Shown: positions 22,540-35,331 of the stretch, piece by piece
How positions within the stretch are numbered: the first letter of the stretch is position 1
How the letters are laid out: each line of letters starts with the position of its first letter
Source: Euptelea pleiosperma
Taxonomy: Eukaryota; Streptophyta; Magnoliopsida; Ranunculales; Eupteleaceae
Assembly: GCA_035048495.1 (NCBI GenBank)
Contig: CM068546.1
Location: 9,536,435 to 9,600,434, forward strand
Length of the DNA stretch: 64,000 nt
Direction of reading: 5' to 3'
Program-made: the position numbers and the translations under genes
Notes under the pieces: generated by a model
What the model saw: the letters and a program-made list of their open reading frames with translations, nothing else
The model's database searches: none
What the model was told of the DNA's origin: nothing

Positions 22540-24131
22540 TCATACGATCCAATTCCCCCAATATAACATCTCGATTTGCAATGGCGCTACGACGATCTTC
22601 TTCACATCGGTGATGATAAGGAAATTACATTGCTCCTCAAGTTCTTCAACATGCTTACACCGCTCTTCTAACTCATTGAGGTGAAGGTTTTCTTCTTCAA
22701 GCTTGACAATCTTCTTCTTTAAGCACTTATTTTTGGCAATGTATATCATTTTCTTTCTTGCTTGGATGATCATCTTTTCATGTGTTTCTCCCCGCTCTTT
22801 TTCAAACTCACGACGACGTTTGACAAATCGGAGAGCAACATTCTTGAAAACATCTATAATGGGCAAAGCAACCGGCACTTTATCTTCCTTTGGAGCTACA
22901 AGAGGAGTATAAAGAAAATCGGGTTTAGGCATGAGTGACTCAATATCGGGCATCTCCAAACCAAGCAAGTATTCTTTAGTTGTTGTCGGCACATCACTAC
23001 GAACTAATTCAAGAATGGGTCTATTACTCCACTTCCAAAAATCCACGAAGCGCATTTCTAGCTTCTCCGAGTACATTGTAAAATCGGCATAGTCACATTT
23101 GATGTCGTCAATAGTGGGATTGAATTGGACATACCCAAGTTGACGCAGTACCCAGAGTGGTGTATATAGAGTAGAACCGTAAAGCCCGACAAGCACTTAA
23201 CCTTGTCGACCCGGAACCCATAAGTAAACATCTTCTCCCCGAGAAAGCCAAGTACACTTCCATTGAATCTCTTCCGTCTTCAAAGAGTTTAAACCTTTAT
23301 ACCAATCTAACTTATTCTTTGGAATAAGACAAGGTTTACGCATAAGATGATTATTTATGAGATTAAAATGGCCAAATGTAACATCTCTCATGGTTATCAA
23401 ACTTGGCAAATGTTCATAAGCCCAAACTTGAAGAAGTGAGATACACCCATTGAGTTGAATGCATCCATGTCGTGCGAAAGTCATTAACCCTCTAAGAATC
23501 TCTGCTAGGATCATATGTATCAAAGTCTTTCCGGTTCTAACCTCTTTTATAATCTTGCAAAGTGAGGCATCCACATATGTACTTCGAGTAGGAGAATGTG
23601 CCTAACAATTGCTAGATCCAATGCATTTGCACGACCCATTTTCACTTTTTGTTGAGTAGGATCACCCATATTCAAGTACCTATTTATGAGAAAATTCATT
23701 GAACATGTCTTGCATTGCCCATTCATGTCCTTTTCCAACTTATCTTTAGGAACATAGAGAAACTCTTCTACTTCCTTAGTGTAACCTTGCTTTAATGGAT
23801 GAAAGATGAGACCACCATCAAGAGGCATACATAAAAGTTGAGAGCACTCTTCCAATGTAGGACAAAGTTTATGAACTCCAAATTTGAAAATCATATAATC
23901 CGGGTCCCAACACCTCACCATAGCTTCCAAAAGATGCCAATTGAGTTCTACTCTTGCTAATTTAAGAGTGGCTCCAAGGTGATTTGTTTGTCTCCAAATG
24001 AGTTGTTTATCGCATTGCTAACCATCAATGATTTCCAATAACTTGGGATTGCAACAAGAGTGCCTCTTAAGATTAGAGAGCTTTAAATGTGGAGCAATTG
24101 GACCGTCGAATTGAGGATGCAAATTGCCCAT
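22540..24131 (-). pseudogene. Ogre/Tat ORF1 (plant-mobile-domain/DUF7745-like), broken
   Basis: ATG at 24131 (MGNLHPQFDG). A VRCWDPDYMIFKFGVHKLCP segment (about 23925-23865) followed by TLEECSQLLCMP is the hallmark of the PMD-like protein encoded upstream of gag in Ogre elements. Later parts include LLQVWAYEHLPSL (about 23440-23400), VLRQLGYVQF and a charged coiled-coil tail (about 22800-22620, KKKIVKLEEENLHLNELEER). There is a stop at about 24018, a frameshift near 23560 and a stop at 23199-23197. The function of this ORF in Ogre elements is not known. Confidence 0.65.
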
Positions 24132-24975
24132 CACAACCTTAACTTCCTCCCTAAACAAGCAAGATGATGGGATAAATTTTATTAGGAAACAAATCATTAA
24201 GAAAACTAAAAGATGATTTTTTTTATAGAAGATTGATGAAATGTTTGAAGGAAAACATTAAATTCTAAAAAGAGTTGGTAAAGATGTGAAATGGAAGATT
24301 TTTTTTTGAAAGATGAATGGATGTTATGAAGAAGATTGGACTCCATACACAACTAACATGAAGTTGGACAAAAAGAAGATCCTAAACCTAAAAATTTTAT
24401 ACACACAACTTAAAAAAAAAATGAACCCAAAACAGACCCTAAAAGAATGTTAAAATTTTGATTTTTTTTTCAACTATAATGAAACACACCATGTAAAGGG
24501 TTGAGATAATGTGATTGCACTTGTGTCCTAAAATTAATCCTAGAATAGAAGTAACCAATTTCATACATGCTCATAAGGTTGGGATATGCATCTATAAAAG
24601 GTTTGGCTCCATATCTTTAAACCTCCCCACAAGTGCAAAGACACAAGTGGATCTTTAGTTGGTGATATGGTTGGGGCTTTTAGCACTGCCACTAGGGGTA
24701 TCGACCCTCTAGCCGTAAGCTTACTTGCATCACTCCTAATAGGTTTTGGGACATGACATGATGTATATGAGGTGAGTGACAAGCATGCAACATTTGATCC
24801 AATTTATAATAATAAAGTAACATAAGAAAAATTAGAAAATCAAATGTGCAAACAAGCAATATGTATATATGCAATGTTAAGCTATTAAACAAACTAATTC
24901 AAAAAAAAAAATAAAGAAGTTCAATAAAAAATCGGTAACTTGAGAGTCAAGAGAGCCAATTTTGACTTGACCCAG
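24132..24975 (-). other. Ogre-like 5' untranslated region
   Basis: AT-rich leader between primer site and ORF1. No coding similarity seen. Confidence 0.5.
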
Positions 24976-24993
24976 TCCCCAATGGAGTCGCCA
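24976..24993 (-). promoter_or_regulatory. Primer-binding site, tRNA-Arg type (Ogre/Tat)
   Basis: The minus strand reads TGGCGACTCCATTGGGGA, matching the TGGCGACTCC... site of Ogre/Tat elements. It lies two bases after TTACA, the LTR end. Confidence 0.8.
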
Positions 24994-24995
24994 AC

Positions 24996-26916
24996 TGTAA
25001 GATAGCACAATCAGACCGGAGGCAAAAATGGGTTAAATGTTATTGAGTCGCCACCAACCCTTTTTAACGGTGTAATTGGTCACCGGGTTTAAAAATAGAT
25101 AATGCTATACCTTTTTAAAATGAGCAAAATGCAAATTAATGACTCCATTGATCTACTAACCATATGAGACATCATTAGGTAAGTGAGTCATTTATAAATT
25201 GGGGAAGGTGGTAGGCATCCCAATCTACCCGTATTTAAACGGTTACCTATTCTTGTACCATTAATCATCCTCTCAAGTTATCGGTTAAAAAAAAGAATCT
25301 ACATGTAAAAGAACATAAAAGAAAAATATGGAAATACCTTACTATGCAAGCATTTCGGGTTCTCCATATATATTAAGGAGAAAAAAAGAACATAAAAGAA
25401 AATGTGGGAATACCCTACTATACAAGCATTTCAGGTTCTTCACTTATACTCTCGAGAGAAAGTAAAAGAAAAGACAACATAAGGGAAGCAAGAAATACAA
25501 ACTAAAGTAAAGAACTAACTAATCATACAATAATCTAAAGCTAAGTAAATAGAATAAAAGACAAATAAATAAAGAAAAAAGAATAAGGTGGCATAGCCTT
25601 CCCATGTGGTTATGTTGCTAGAGAGAGAAAGTAAAAAAAGACCATCATAAAAAAAATAAGAAAAAAAGAACTAAAATAAAGAACTAAAAAGGCATATAAT
25701 AGAAGTTAAATAGAAAAGAAAAATGACAAATAAAGTAGGGTAGCTTAGCCTTCCCATGTGGTTACATTGTTAGAGAGAGAAACAACTTATGTTGTTTGTA
25801 TTGTACATTGCAAATTGTGCTTCTTCTTTCCTTAGCATTTTCTTTTTCTTTTTCTTCTTCTTGTTCTTAAAAAAAAAAAATAAAGTGAGCAAGAACAAAA
25901 GTTCTTCCTCTTTCACTTAATCTCTTAAAACAAGAGGGGTTTTTGGATGATTTTTTAGAGGTTTCTAAGGTTTAGAAAGCTAAGAAACTATTTTGCAAGA
26001 GTTTTTCTAGGCCTAAAGAGATTACTTAAACGGATTGGATTTCTAAAAGGAGTGAGGGGTATTTATAGGTGAAAAATAAGGGTTTGAGGTAGTTTGAGAA
26101 TAAAGTAAATAGTAGTTTAGTCATTTGTGGGTAAAAGGATAAAAATGGGGTTTGTCTTATATGGATATGTTAATAAATTTTTTAATTTGTTAGGAAAAAG
26201 TTGGGCAATCTAAAAAGTTAAAAAGTTGTAGGAAATTTATGTATGAAGAATAAACAAAAATGTGTGGATAAAATAGAAAAGTATAGAAGTTTGGTGAGTT
26301 GGATGGATAAGCTTGAGTAATATTATCAAAGTGTGTCATGATGTATGAACCTTGGTACATTTATACACATCAAGACCATACATCAAGAGTTTTGATCAAT
26401 CATTGATAAAATGCTCATTTTAAGTCCAAAATTGACAAGACAAATATATTTTGAAAGATCATTCAAAGTACTTTTCAAAGGTTCATTAGTATACGAGTTG
26501 TCAAAAATTGAGATCATTTAAGAATTAGCCAAACAAAAGCCTTGACCTTATGATCGAGCCATTAGATTTTAATGAAATCACTTTTCTTTTAAAAGCTAAA
26601 GGAGTTAGAAACAAATACTTTTGATTTTGATCAAATCTAACGGTAAAATCAAAGATACAAGCAAATTTTTATTATTTATCAACAAAAGTCAAACCTTTGA
26701 TTAAATTCTCATAGCTTATGATGGGGCTTCCTAATGATGATTTTGTATTCTAAAAGTGTTATCTGAGGGTGGTTGGTGGTTCTAATTAGGGTTTTACGAT
26801 TAGGTAAGAATATCCTAAGGGTTGAGATTTGTAAAGTAATCCATCGACCAATAAAGAAGAAGCTTGAGACCGTCAATCGCCAAGTTAGAAGATCGTGCCA
26901 AAATGGAGTGTCTACA
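24996..26916 (-). mobile_element. 5' LTR of the Ogre/Tat-like element (1.92 kb)
   Basis: On the minus strand it starts TGTAGACACTCCATTTTGG (26916) and ends ...TTACA (24996) two bases before the primer site. The TGT...ACA ends and the opening motif fit Ogre/Tat LTRs. No second LTR occurs in the window. Adjacent AT-rich direct repeats near 25320-25800 (CCTTACTATGCAAGCATTTC-like and TTCCCATGTGGTTA-like) lie inside it. Confidence 0.7.
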
Positions 26917-27994
26917 ATAAGTGGTCAAAAGTTTTTATTGAGTGTAGATGTCTTTTTTTCCCAAAGATTTCGTCTTCCTTCCGATGAGATCTCATATCTT
27001 CGAGAGAAAGATAATTACTAGGCAGGTTGTTGGGTCGTCCTTTGTTCCCATTGTATTTTGCTTTTGTCCTTTGTAGATCATCTCGACCTCTTAAGTTGCT
27101 AACTGTTTTCTTTTGGCTTTCGCCTCTTCATTAAAACTCTCACTCTCTATTATGATTTCTTCTTCAGTGGCACCTTCTTATTTTTCTTCTTCAGTGCGTA
27201 CAAGTCACACACAATCTCTAGTTTTAACTTTCTTGTGCTTTACTTTTTTTTTTCCTTAAAATTTATCTCTTGTATGTAAGGAGAGGTCTGACCTGCTCTT
27301 GCTGAACTCAAATACAAGTCCAGAAGAAATCATTCATTTCCATGTAGGGTCCGCCAAAATGGGGATCCCCCGAGTCCGACCCATAAAATAATCCATTGCA
27401 TTCTTTTGCAACGCACTACCAACCAATCAGCTAAACTTCGATTGCATCTATTTATAGGGCGTGAACTAAACAGTTGTAAGTGACTTGCATTGTAAGGGAT
27501 TACAACGTAAGTCGCTACATTTGCACTACAGTGCAAACTGCACCAAGTGTAGCGAACCAAGCAGGACCTAAATTTCTCCTGCCTACAGGGACTTAGTATT
27601 CGTCGTTTTATCCCAATGGACATAAAACATTCAAAGAAGAGAAGAAACTCCCAACTCCAAGGTCTCTTGTTTATTTAAAGAGTGATCGAACATTTGCTTT
27701 AAAACCAATATCCCCGTAGAAAGAAGGCAGAATGAAGGGGAAGTAATACATCAAAATCAAATCATTGACTGCGTAATCTTATACTCCATATTCGGAGGAA
27801 GATATCTCCACCATACCAAACGGAACTTTTATACGAAGCACAAGAGAAAGAACAGGAGGATTCAAGAAATAAAACCTAAGATATTCAAACCCAGAGAGAA
27901 ATCTTCTTTCCTTCCAAAGGAACAGTAAGGGAAGTTGAAGATAAAATTTTGCTTCGAAGCCGGTAAGACTACTAAAAGTGACAACTTTTTTTAT
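26917..27994. other. Intergenic, including SHMT 3' UTR
   Basis: About 27,700-27,994 probably belongs to the SHMT 3' UTR (minus strand). I see no other gene; the short open frames at 27330-27623 have no recognisable features. Confidence 0.4.
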
Positions 27995-30900
27995 CTAATC
28001 CTTGAACTTCATCTCAGACATTAGGAAACCGGGCATGTCGAAGGAGGACGAAAACTTCTCGACGGCAACTTTGAGGTCCTCGATGTCCTTGTTGTTCACC
28101 AGGCCCTTGTTGAAGTCCTTCAAGAGTTTCCCATGCTCCTTCTGGATTTTCAGTGTGATGGTCACAGCCTGGTGAAGGAACTCTGCAATCTGCTCGAAGT
28201 CCTTCTCGACCAAGCCTCTTGAAGTCATGGCTGGGGTACCTGCAATCATAAAACCCCAAAGCAGATCAGCATTCCGTTGGACAGTCGGAACGAATATGGC
28301 TCATCACTCCAAAATGGTCTCGATTTTGATTTTAGATCTCTCTTTGGTGGGATAAACATGCTCCCTCCATGTCCTACTATTCTCCTATAGACTGCATTTG
28401 CTTTACAGGACTCTGAATATAGATAATAGAATCAAAATCTTGCCCAAAAATATTCTTACCAATTCGAACGCCTCCAGGAGCCAGCGCACTGCTGTCTCCG
28501 AAAACGGCATTCTTGTTCACAGTGATGTTGCATAGATCACAAAGCTTCTCAACTTTATTGCCTGTAATAACATATATGATGAGAAAATTTGTAAACATGG
28601 GAATCGAATTCTTTAACCATCAAATTCAAGAAATTGAGCATGGTCGATTTTTTTTTACCAGTCAAGCCGAGAGGACGAAGGTCCCATAGAACAAGGTGAT
28701 TCTCAGTCCCACTAGTGACGAGCTTGTACCCCTTGTTCATAAGGTAGTTCCCAAGGGCAACTGCGTTGGCCTTGACTTGCTTGGCATAAGCCTTGAACCC
28801 AGGAGTCATGACCTGCTTCAAGGCAACGGCCAATGCACCGATCTGGTGATTGTGGGGACCACCTTGGAGGGAGGGGAAAACGGCAAAGTTGACCTTGTCC
28901 TCGAAATCGTAAACAGCATCCTCAGGCTGACCCTTCTTGGCAGGCTTAGGGCCCTTCCTGTAGAAGATCATACCAGCCCTAGGCCCCCTCAAGCTCTTGT
29001 GGGTTGTGGTCGTGACAACGTCACAGTAATCAAATGGGTTGGCAGCTTCCTACAGGACAAAACAATAAAAATTAGACTTCAAACTCGAATTCGTAGGATG
29101 AAAAAAAAAACACAACAGATTAACATTCAAGAAACCAAGGACCAACAAGGACAGAATTAACTATAGAAACTGACATTTTTATGCTCTTAACAAATTCATA
29201 ATTCAAGAAAAAAGTGGGCCAGCACCTTAATTTACTGTTTGGGCAGTGTGGGGTTCAGCAATTCAGGCTGTCGCGCCCCTCTATCAGTTCAACTTTGTTA
29301 GTCACTAAACAAAGCGCCTACTGCCCTTCCAGTTCTAATGCTTAACCAGACAAGGGTGCAAGGGAACTCTTTCCAAACAGATCTTATACCTTAATGTTGC
29401 ATGCCTAGATATATTTTCTCTTGGAACTGAACAGGATTTATTAAGAGCTTTGAAATGGGAAAGGCCATCATAAGGCAGATCCATACACACCAATCCTCAC
29501 CTAATCCAAGAACTGGCCTATCTGCTAAAACATTTCCTGATGGACTTCAAGTTCCTGATCAATTGATCGGAACCCATTGAATCCAACCTAGATGAACACT
29601 TTGTCAATCTGCAAGTATAGACCTGGATCTGATAATCACATTCTTTCATAAAACTAATAGCTCCATTACCCCCTTGAGAAGATTTCCTACAGAAGAATGC
29701 GTACCACACATTGATCTGATACATAGAGTTTTTGGACCCGGGGGCATATTTTTTTTTGTCTGTTGAAAAGAATGAAATAGATCAGTTATGATTTCGATGA
29801 TTTGATCACAAGACTTGGGTGAGGATGGATCCCACGCTCAGCACGTGAGCTGCATTTACCATAGATATCGTTACCACAGTAAATCCCCAGATAAAGGACC
29901 CACTAGTTCGAATCAGACATCCATGCAGCTCCAAACCTCGCACCGACTCAATCTCACTCAAATTCCATGCAGACCAAATATGACAATTGAGAACACAAAA
30001 CAACCAAAACCAAGATCTTCAAATTCGCAGATGCATAAACACAAACAATTAGAAGACAAAGATATAAATATTTTTTGAAGTAAGCCCAAACCAAAATAAA
30101 AAAAATTCCCATTAACTAATCAAATCCTTCAAAACCCAGATCCAGATCTCCGAAACCCACAAAAAGAAACAAAACCCACATCACAAAATCCCTAAAAAGG
30201 AAAGAATTCTGCAAAAACCCAGATCTATATTTCACTAAATAAAACAAAATCAGCATCACAGAGTAGTTAAAAAATGAAATTTCGCAAAACCCAGATCCAG
30301 ATTTCCAGAATTCCACATAAGAGAAGGATAGAAGGTACCTGTGCAGCAACAAGACCACTAATGTGAGCCATGTCGCAGAGCAAAAGTGCGCCACACTTAT
30401 CCGCAACGGACCTGAACCTCGCGTAATCCCAGTCCCTCGGGTACGCGCTCCCACCACAAATAATCAATTTGGGGCGGAAATCCAAGGCCTTCTCCTCCAA
30501 CTTATCGTAATCAATATACCCAGTAGTCGAATTCACCTTGTAGGGCAAGCTCTCGAAGTAGATCGAAGTAGCAGAGATCTTCTTCCCACCGGATGTATAG
30601 TAACCATGCGTGAGGTGGCCACCGGAAGGGAGATCAAGGCCCATGATGCGGTCATGCGGGTTGAGGAGGGCAGTATAGGCAGCGAAGTTAGCTGGGCTAC
30701 CAGAGTAGGGTTGAACATTAACGCCCCATTTAGCGGGTTCGAGACGGTAAGCTTGGAGGGCGCGGGAGCGGCAAAGGTTCTCGATCTGGTCGATGAACTC
30801 GTTGCCTCCGTAGTAACGGTTCCCGGGCATTCCCTCGGAGTATTTGTTGGTTAAGGCGCTGCCGAGAGCTTCGATCACAGCGAAGGAGGTGAAGTTCTCC

Positions 30901-31016
30901 GAAGCGATTAATTCGATTCCTCGGCATTGCCTGCGCTTCTCCTTCTCGATGAGATCGAAGATCTCCTCATCGACGGTGTGGAGAGGAGTGTTGCCCCATG
31001 AATTAACGGGATCCAT
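27995..31016 (-). CDS. SHMT: Serine hydroxymethyltransferase, cytosolic type
   Basis: Four exons join without any frame problem: 31016-30339, 29049-28659, 28561-28460 and 28239-27995, all with GT-AG introns (1289, 97 and 220 bp). They give 471 aa, the length of Arabidopsis cytosolic SHM4. It is a PLP enzyme that converts serine plus tetrahydrofolate to glycine plus 5,10-methylene-THF. Seen: N-terminal MDPVNSWGN without a transit peptide, [10 protein letters not shown] (about 33-42), [42 protein letters not shown] with the PLP lysine at about residue 244, [17 protein letters not shown], and C-terminal [13 protein letters not shown]. No key residue is missing. The lack of a targeting sequence marks the cytosolic clade rather than the photorespiratory mitochondrial one. 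Intron 1 is long and has several GATCTG motifs near its 5' end, as in genes with intron-enhanced expression. A possible TATA box (minus TTTATAG) lies near 31,255. Confidence 0.97.
29050..30338 (-). other. SHMT intron 1
   Basis: 1289 bp. The donor-proximal 250 bp is T-rich with repeated GATCTGG and GGGTTTTG motifs on the sense strand. The rest has no recognisable gene or transposon. Confidence 0.9.
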
Positions 31017-31299
31017 TGACGCAGAGATGGGCAAAATGGTAAATAATGTAACGGGAGGTGGAAGAGGTTGGGAAGTGAAGGAAGAGGGGATGGCAGGGTT
31101 CTGTGGGGATGGAGAGTGGGAATTTAACAAAGTTCATTTTGTTGAAATTACGATACTGCCCTTTTGCTTATTTCTAGGGTCTCGGTCCTCTACACGACCA
31201 GTCCAAGATAAAAGCCTAGACGACCTGTTTCCACCAACCGCTGCCACGTGGCTATAAATTCAAATTACTCGATGTGCTCATGTTTCTGTTCCCAAAATG

Positions 31300-31860
31300 C
31301 CATGTGGCGTACCTTTGGGCCCACTGACCCATAGATGTTTAGCTCAAAGTTTCATGGATCCAACAAACCATAGATCACATGAGCCACGTGGCACATTCTT
31401 AGAGACCATTGACGTTATGGATATTTGGTCCATCGGTAGGTGGACCTAAATACCAAAAATCAGCCTGGTTAGTTATTACTAACCTTTGGATCTGAGTATC
31501 CCAAATATTGCTAGATAGCCTAGATCTTCCACGTTTAAAAATCAACCCAAAAAACTCCATCCAACGGTTACAAATCACTAATCAGGCTGATTTTTGGTCT
31601 GTAGGTCCACTTAGCGATGGGCAAACATCCATATAGTCAGTGGTCTCTAAGAGTATGCCACGTGGCTCGTACTGTGGTCCTATTATTCAGATTTGAGCAT
31701 TTTTCAAGTTATAATAATTCTAGCTGGGGGGTACAGAAATCCAGCGGCTAGAAATCACGGATCAGGCTGAACTTTGGGGGTCTAGGTCCAGGAAGGGGTG
31801 TGCCAAACATCCATGAGTCAGTGAGCCCAAAACTGTGTGCTACATGCCATTTTCGAAGCA
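31300..31860. repeat. Copies of the GAGTAA/CACGTGG MITE family without clear ends
   Basis: An inverted pair: GAGCCACGTGGCACATTCTT ... AATCAGCCTGGTTAG (31380-31480) and AATCAGGCTGATTTTTGG ... GCCACGTGGCTC (31575-31670). A third partial arm lies at 31757-31850. This family is defined by the complete copies at 34986 and 57647. 31017-31299 is the SHMT 5' flank; 31861-32144 is AT-rich with nothing recognised. Confidence 0.7.
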
Positions 31861-32144
31861 GAAAACATGACACATCAAATACGGCAAAAAACGGCACGGA
31901 AATGTCCAAGTACAATTCGGATTTGAAATTTAAAAATACGTTACAGAAATTTGGCAAAATAATTAAAAAATAAAATTAAAATATCACAACTTTTTGTCTA
32001 AAAAAATTATTTTTCATTTTCAAAACTAAATAATCCGAAAAAGTACGAGAATTATTCAAAAATAATTCAATAATTAAAAATGCAGGAAGTTCTCCAAACC
32101 TTTGGATAGAACGTTGTTCGGTTTGTTTTTTAAATACTTTGAAC

Positions 32145-32420
32145 CAAGGTTTAAAAGGGGCCGTTATAACGGTATAACAGACCGGGCGTTACCATTTTTC
32201 CTGTTACAACGGGTTGTAACGCACAGGGCCAAAAACGGAACAATTGGGAAATATAACGAAAAATAACAGAAAAAACAGAAAAATAGAAATAAGGGATTTT
32301 TTTAACAAAATTTTATTTTCAGAAAATAACAGTCGTTATAGCAAAAATAATGGCCGTTATTTTCTGAGCATTAAAATGGTAGATAACGTAACGGGGGAGG
32401 TCCGAATCCGTTATGAGCAA
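32145..32420. mobile_element. hAT-like TAACGG-family MITE, right end lost
   Basis: Begins CAAGGTTTAAAAGGGGCCG and runs through GGAGGTCCGAATCCGTTAT, then breaks before the expected TTTAAACCATG end. Confidence 0.75.
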
Positions 32421-33129
32421 CCCAGAGGGCCCTCTGTCAGATAAACGGTTTGGAATCTTTGGATGTTGAATATTGCCACGTTGTCTCTCCATTTGGCACA
32501 AAAATTGCATGGCTGTGCAGAGAAGAGTTTTCCAACGCTCCTCCAGAAAACCTGTTTCCGTATTTTTATATGTTTTTTTTTCTGGTCCACAGAGTTTGGG
32601 TAGCGGGGGGTGGGTGAGGGGTGAGATTGTAAAATGCAAACATGGTTTTTGTTAAGGTAAGAAGTCTCATATTTTATAATGGTATATACGTTAGGTAAAG
32701 TGAATCATAAACCGTCAACTTCCCAATCGTTAGGGTCAACAATCTATAGCGTACATCATGATTTTTTTTATTTTTTTTTTATGGTAGAATTGTCCAATCA
32801 AGATTCAGACATTTTAGATTCATGGTAGCCGAGAAATATGAAATATCTCTTGTCGGTAGGTAAGTAGGTTTTGAATAGTGGTCTATGGAGTGGGTCCATA
32901 TACATGATAACCGTCCGATCAAAAAAATCAAATTCTAGATTTTAATTAGGGCTTAATAATAAATATGATGGCCCTTTATGGAAGCTTTACTTTTATTAGG
33001 AATAAATACAGGTGTTGGAGCATCCATCACCGTTTCAATGGCTAGAAATCCACCGACAATCTGATCTTTTGCATGTGTGAACTCCACAAACTTTCTAATG
33101 TTTTAATAGCACATGATGGTAGTTGGGTA
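32421..33129. other. Intergenic, nothing recognised
   Basis: No supported coding sequence; low-complexity T tracts near 32570 and 32765. Confidence 0.4.
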
Positions 33130-33445
33130 CATGGTTTAAAAAACGGCCGTTATTTTATAACGGATTCGGACCGCACCCCCGTTACGTTATATACCGTTTT
33201 ACGCCCAGAAAATAAATTTTTTCTTTATAACGAAAATAATGATCATTATTTTTTGAAAATAAAATTCCGTTATTTCCATTATTTTTCTGTTATTTTCCGT
33301 TGTATATTTTATTAAAAATTTTGAATTTTGAATTTTAGTGCTTTTCCGTTATTTTCCATTTTGCCCGTGTTACAATCCCTAATAATGGAAAAACGGTAAC
33401 ACCTCCTATCCGTTATACCGCTATAACGGCCCCTTTTAAACCTTG
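33130..33445. mobile_element. hAT-like TAACGG-family MITE, complete, 8-bp TSD
   Basis: 316 bp in reverse orientation, from CATGGTTTAAAAAACGGCCG to GGCCCCTTTTAAACCTTG. Flanked by GTTGGGTA (33122-33129) and GTTGGTTA (33446-33453), 7 of 8 matching. Many GTTATAACGG-type palindromes inside; no coding. Confidence 0.82.
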
Positions 33446-34976
33446 GTTGGTTATATTAATTTGTAGCCTTATGTATAATAAGGATTTATCTGAGGACAAA
33501 ATATTCATAGTACGTTTATACCATACTTTCCACCTAGGGCTGTCGATTAATCGGGATCTGATCTGATCATGGTTGATCCAAAACCGATCCGATAGCATAT
33601 CAGATCATGAGAAACGAACCGGTACGAGTTAACATCGAGCCAATCTGATCCATAAACCTGTTAAATTTTATTTAAAAAAATAAAAACTACAATTTCTTAA
33701 TTTAACTAACAAATGGTAAAAGATTTTATCAACATAAAAATTTACTGATATAATATATTTAATTAATAATTATTAATATATAAAATAAATATTATTTATG
33801 CATAATAATATATATTTCTTTAATACTATTCGATCAGATCAAGGTGGATTCCTAACCAATCCAATAGCTTATCGGATCATGATTTTCAGGTGGTCCAGAC
33901 CGATTGTTATCAGGGTTTATCTCGACATTCCTACTTCTACTGATGTGGTACCGAGACAAATTGACGTCAAGTCATCGACAAGAGATAACGGATGGGATCC
34001 ATGCCGGGTCAGGTTCGGTGACTCAAGTCGATCGAGACGGATTCCAAATTTGTTAAATTAAGAAAACAAAACTAAAAAATTATCCAATTAAACAACAAAT
34101 AGGTAAAAAGTTTAGAATTTTATTACTTCGTCCAACCCAACAAATTTTCAGACTCCCATTTCACTTCATCGACCAAGTGTCGAAATAACATCGGTATTCC
34201 CAAAATAATAATTCTCAAGATTTTCCTGGACGGGCGTAGATTTCATTGATATAATATATTTCATTAATTCGAATATCTCAGACCAGTTCGAAGCTATCCA
34301 ATTGATTATTGGATCATGTTCCATCGATTTTTTATGAAAGTTTATTTAATTTAGGACAGAATTTGAGAGTACTTGCATGGACTTTGATGGAAGTTCGTTC
34401 CATCAAAATTTTTGTCAGGAACTGGACTTAATGAGAACTAGAGTTAGGGTTTTGGAGGGGTAGTTTGGACATTGGAGCTCACCAACCACTGACACCGACA
34501 CCGATATAGACATGAAGAGGTTCGTTTCGTTCAAGTTTCGGATGGGGTTGGTTCACGTTAAATCAGGGGAAGTGGAGATCTCAACGCCACACCAAATAAA
34601 ATAAGAAGAAAAAACAGCGCTCCATTTTGAATTTTTTTGGAGTTTTGACTACGCCTCACCAAACACGCACCAACCCATTTTGGATCGCCTCACTTTTAAT
34701 TGTGTCGTGTGAGACCTCGTCGTGCTCCCATCTCCCTCGGAATCTCGGTTTTTCCTACTTTTCTGTTCTTCCAAGTACCAACTATCCTTTTTTTTTTTTT
34801 TTTGCCCTTCCTACGTTGAGGAGGGGCAAAATAGGAACTGGTAGATTATGATGACGTCATTATTATTATATTATCCGGGCGTCTGGAGTCAGTCGCATGG
34901 AGGAAGTACTCTTGCAGCTGACTATAAAATTGTTGAGAAGATAATTTGCGTCCTTTTTTGCTCAAAGACGTCTTTG
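33446..34976. other. Gene-free stretch with GATCNGATC-rich repeats
   Basis: 33540-33670 and 33830-34060 share motifs such as GATCAGATCA, CCGATCCGATAGC and TCGGATCATG and look like parts of one dispersed repeat, also echoed at 39690-39840 and 61190-61300. 34340-34976 shows no feature I can name. Confidence 0.4.
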
Positions 34977-34985
34977 AGCAAAATC

Positions 34986-35331
34986 GAGTAAGACTTGTCT
35001 GACCACCCACATTATAAGCTACGTGGCAATTTATTAGAGGACATTGACCGTATAGATGTTTTGACCAATCCGTAAATGGACATACAAACCAAAAATCAGC
35101 CTGATTAGTGATTTCGAACCTTTGGATCTTTGTACGGAAATAATGGTAAATATTGCTCAATTTCATACGGTCAAAATTAACCAACGAAAATGACTTCAAC
35201 TAACGCTTAGAAATCACTGATCAGGTTGATTTTGGGTTTGTTGGTCCACCTAGGGATTGGCCAAACATCTATACGGTCAATGTCCTCTAATAAATTGCGC
35301 TTATATTGTGGGTATCAGGCAAGTCTTACTC
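34986..35331. mobile_element. Mutator-like MITE (GAGTAA family), perfect 9-bp TSD
   Basis: 346 bp. Ends GAGTAAGACTTGTCTGA...CAGGCAAGTCTTACTC, with inverted repeats extending over about 130 bp (CCGTATAGATGTTTTGACCA, AATCAGCCTGATTAGTGATT). AGCAAAATC flanks both sides (34977-34985 and 35332-35340), all nine bases matching. Confidence 0.85.

Noticed and set aside
9582..26916. A host gene cluster (many minus-strand frames between 9.6 and 24 kb)
   Set aside because: All frames fit gag-pol or ORF1 of two Ty3/gypsy elements in the expected order with matching primer sites.
30363..30854. 163-codon open frame antisense to SHMT exon 1
   Set aside because: It is the shadow of the GC-rich SHMT coding strand; the SHMT reading is unambiguous.
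31017..31130. In-frame upstream extension of SHMT (38 residues)
   Set aside because: The extension begins with TTG, not ATG. The first ATG in frame is 31016, and the resulting N terminus matches the cytosolic family start.
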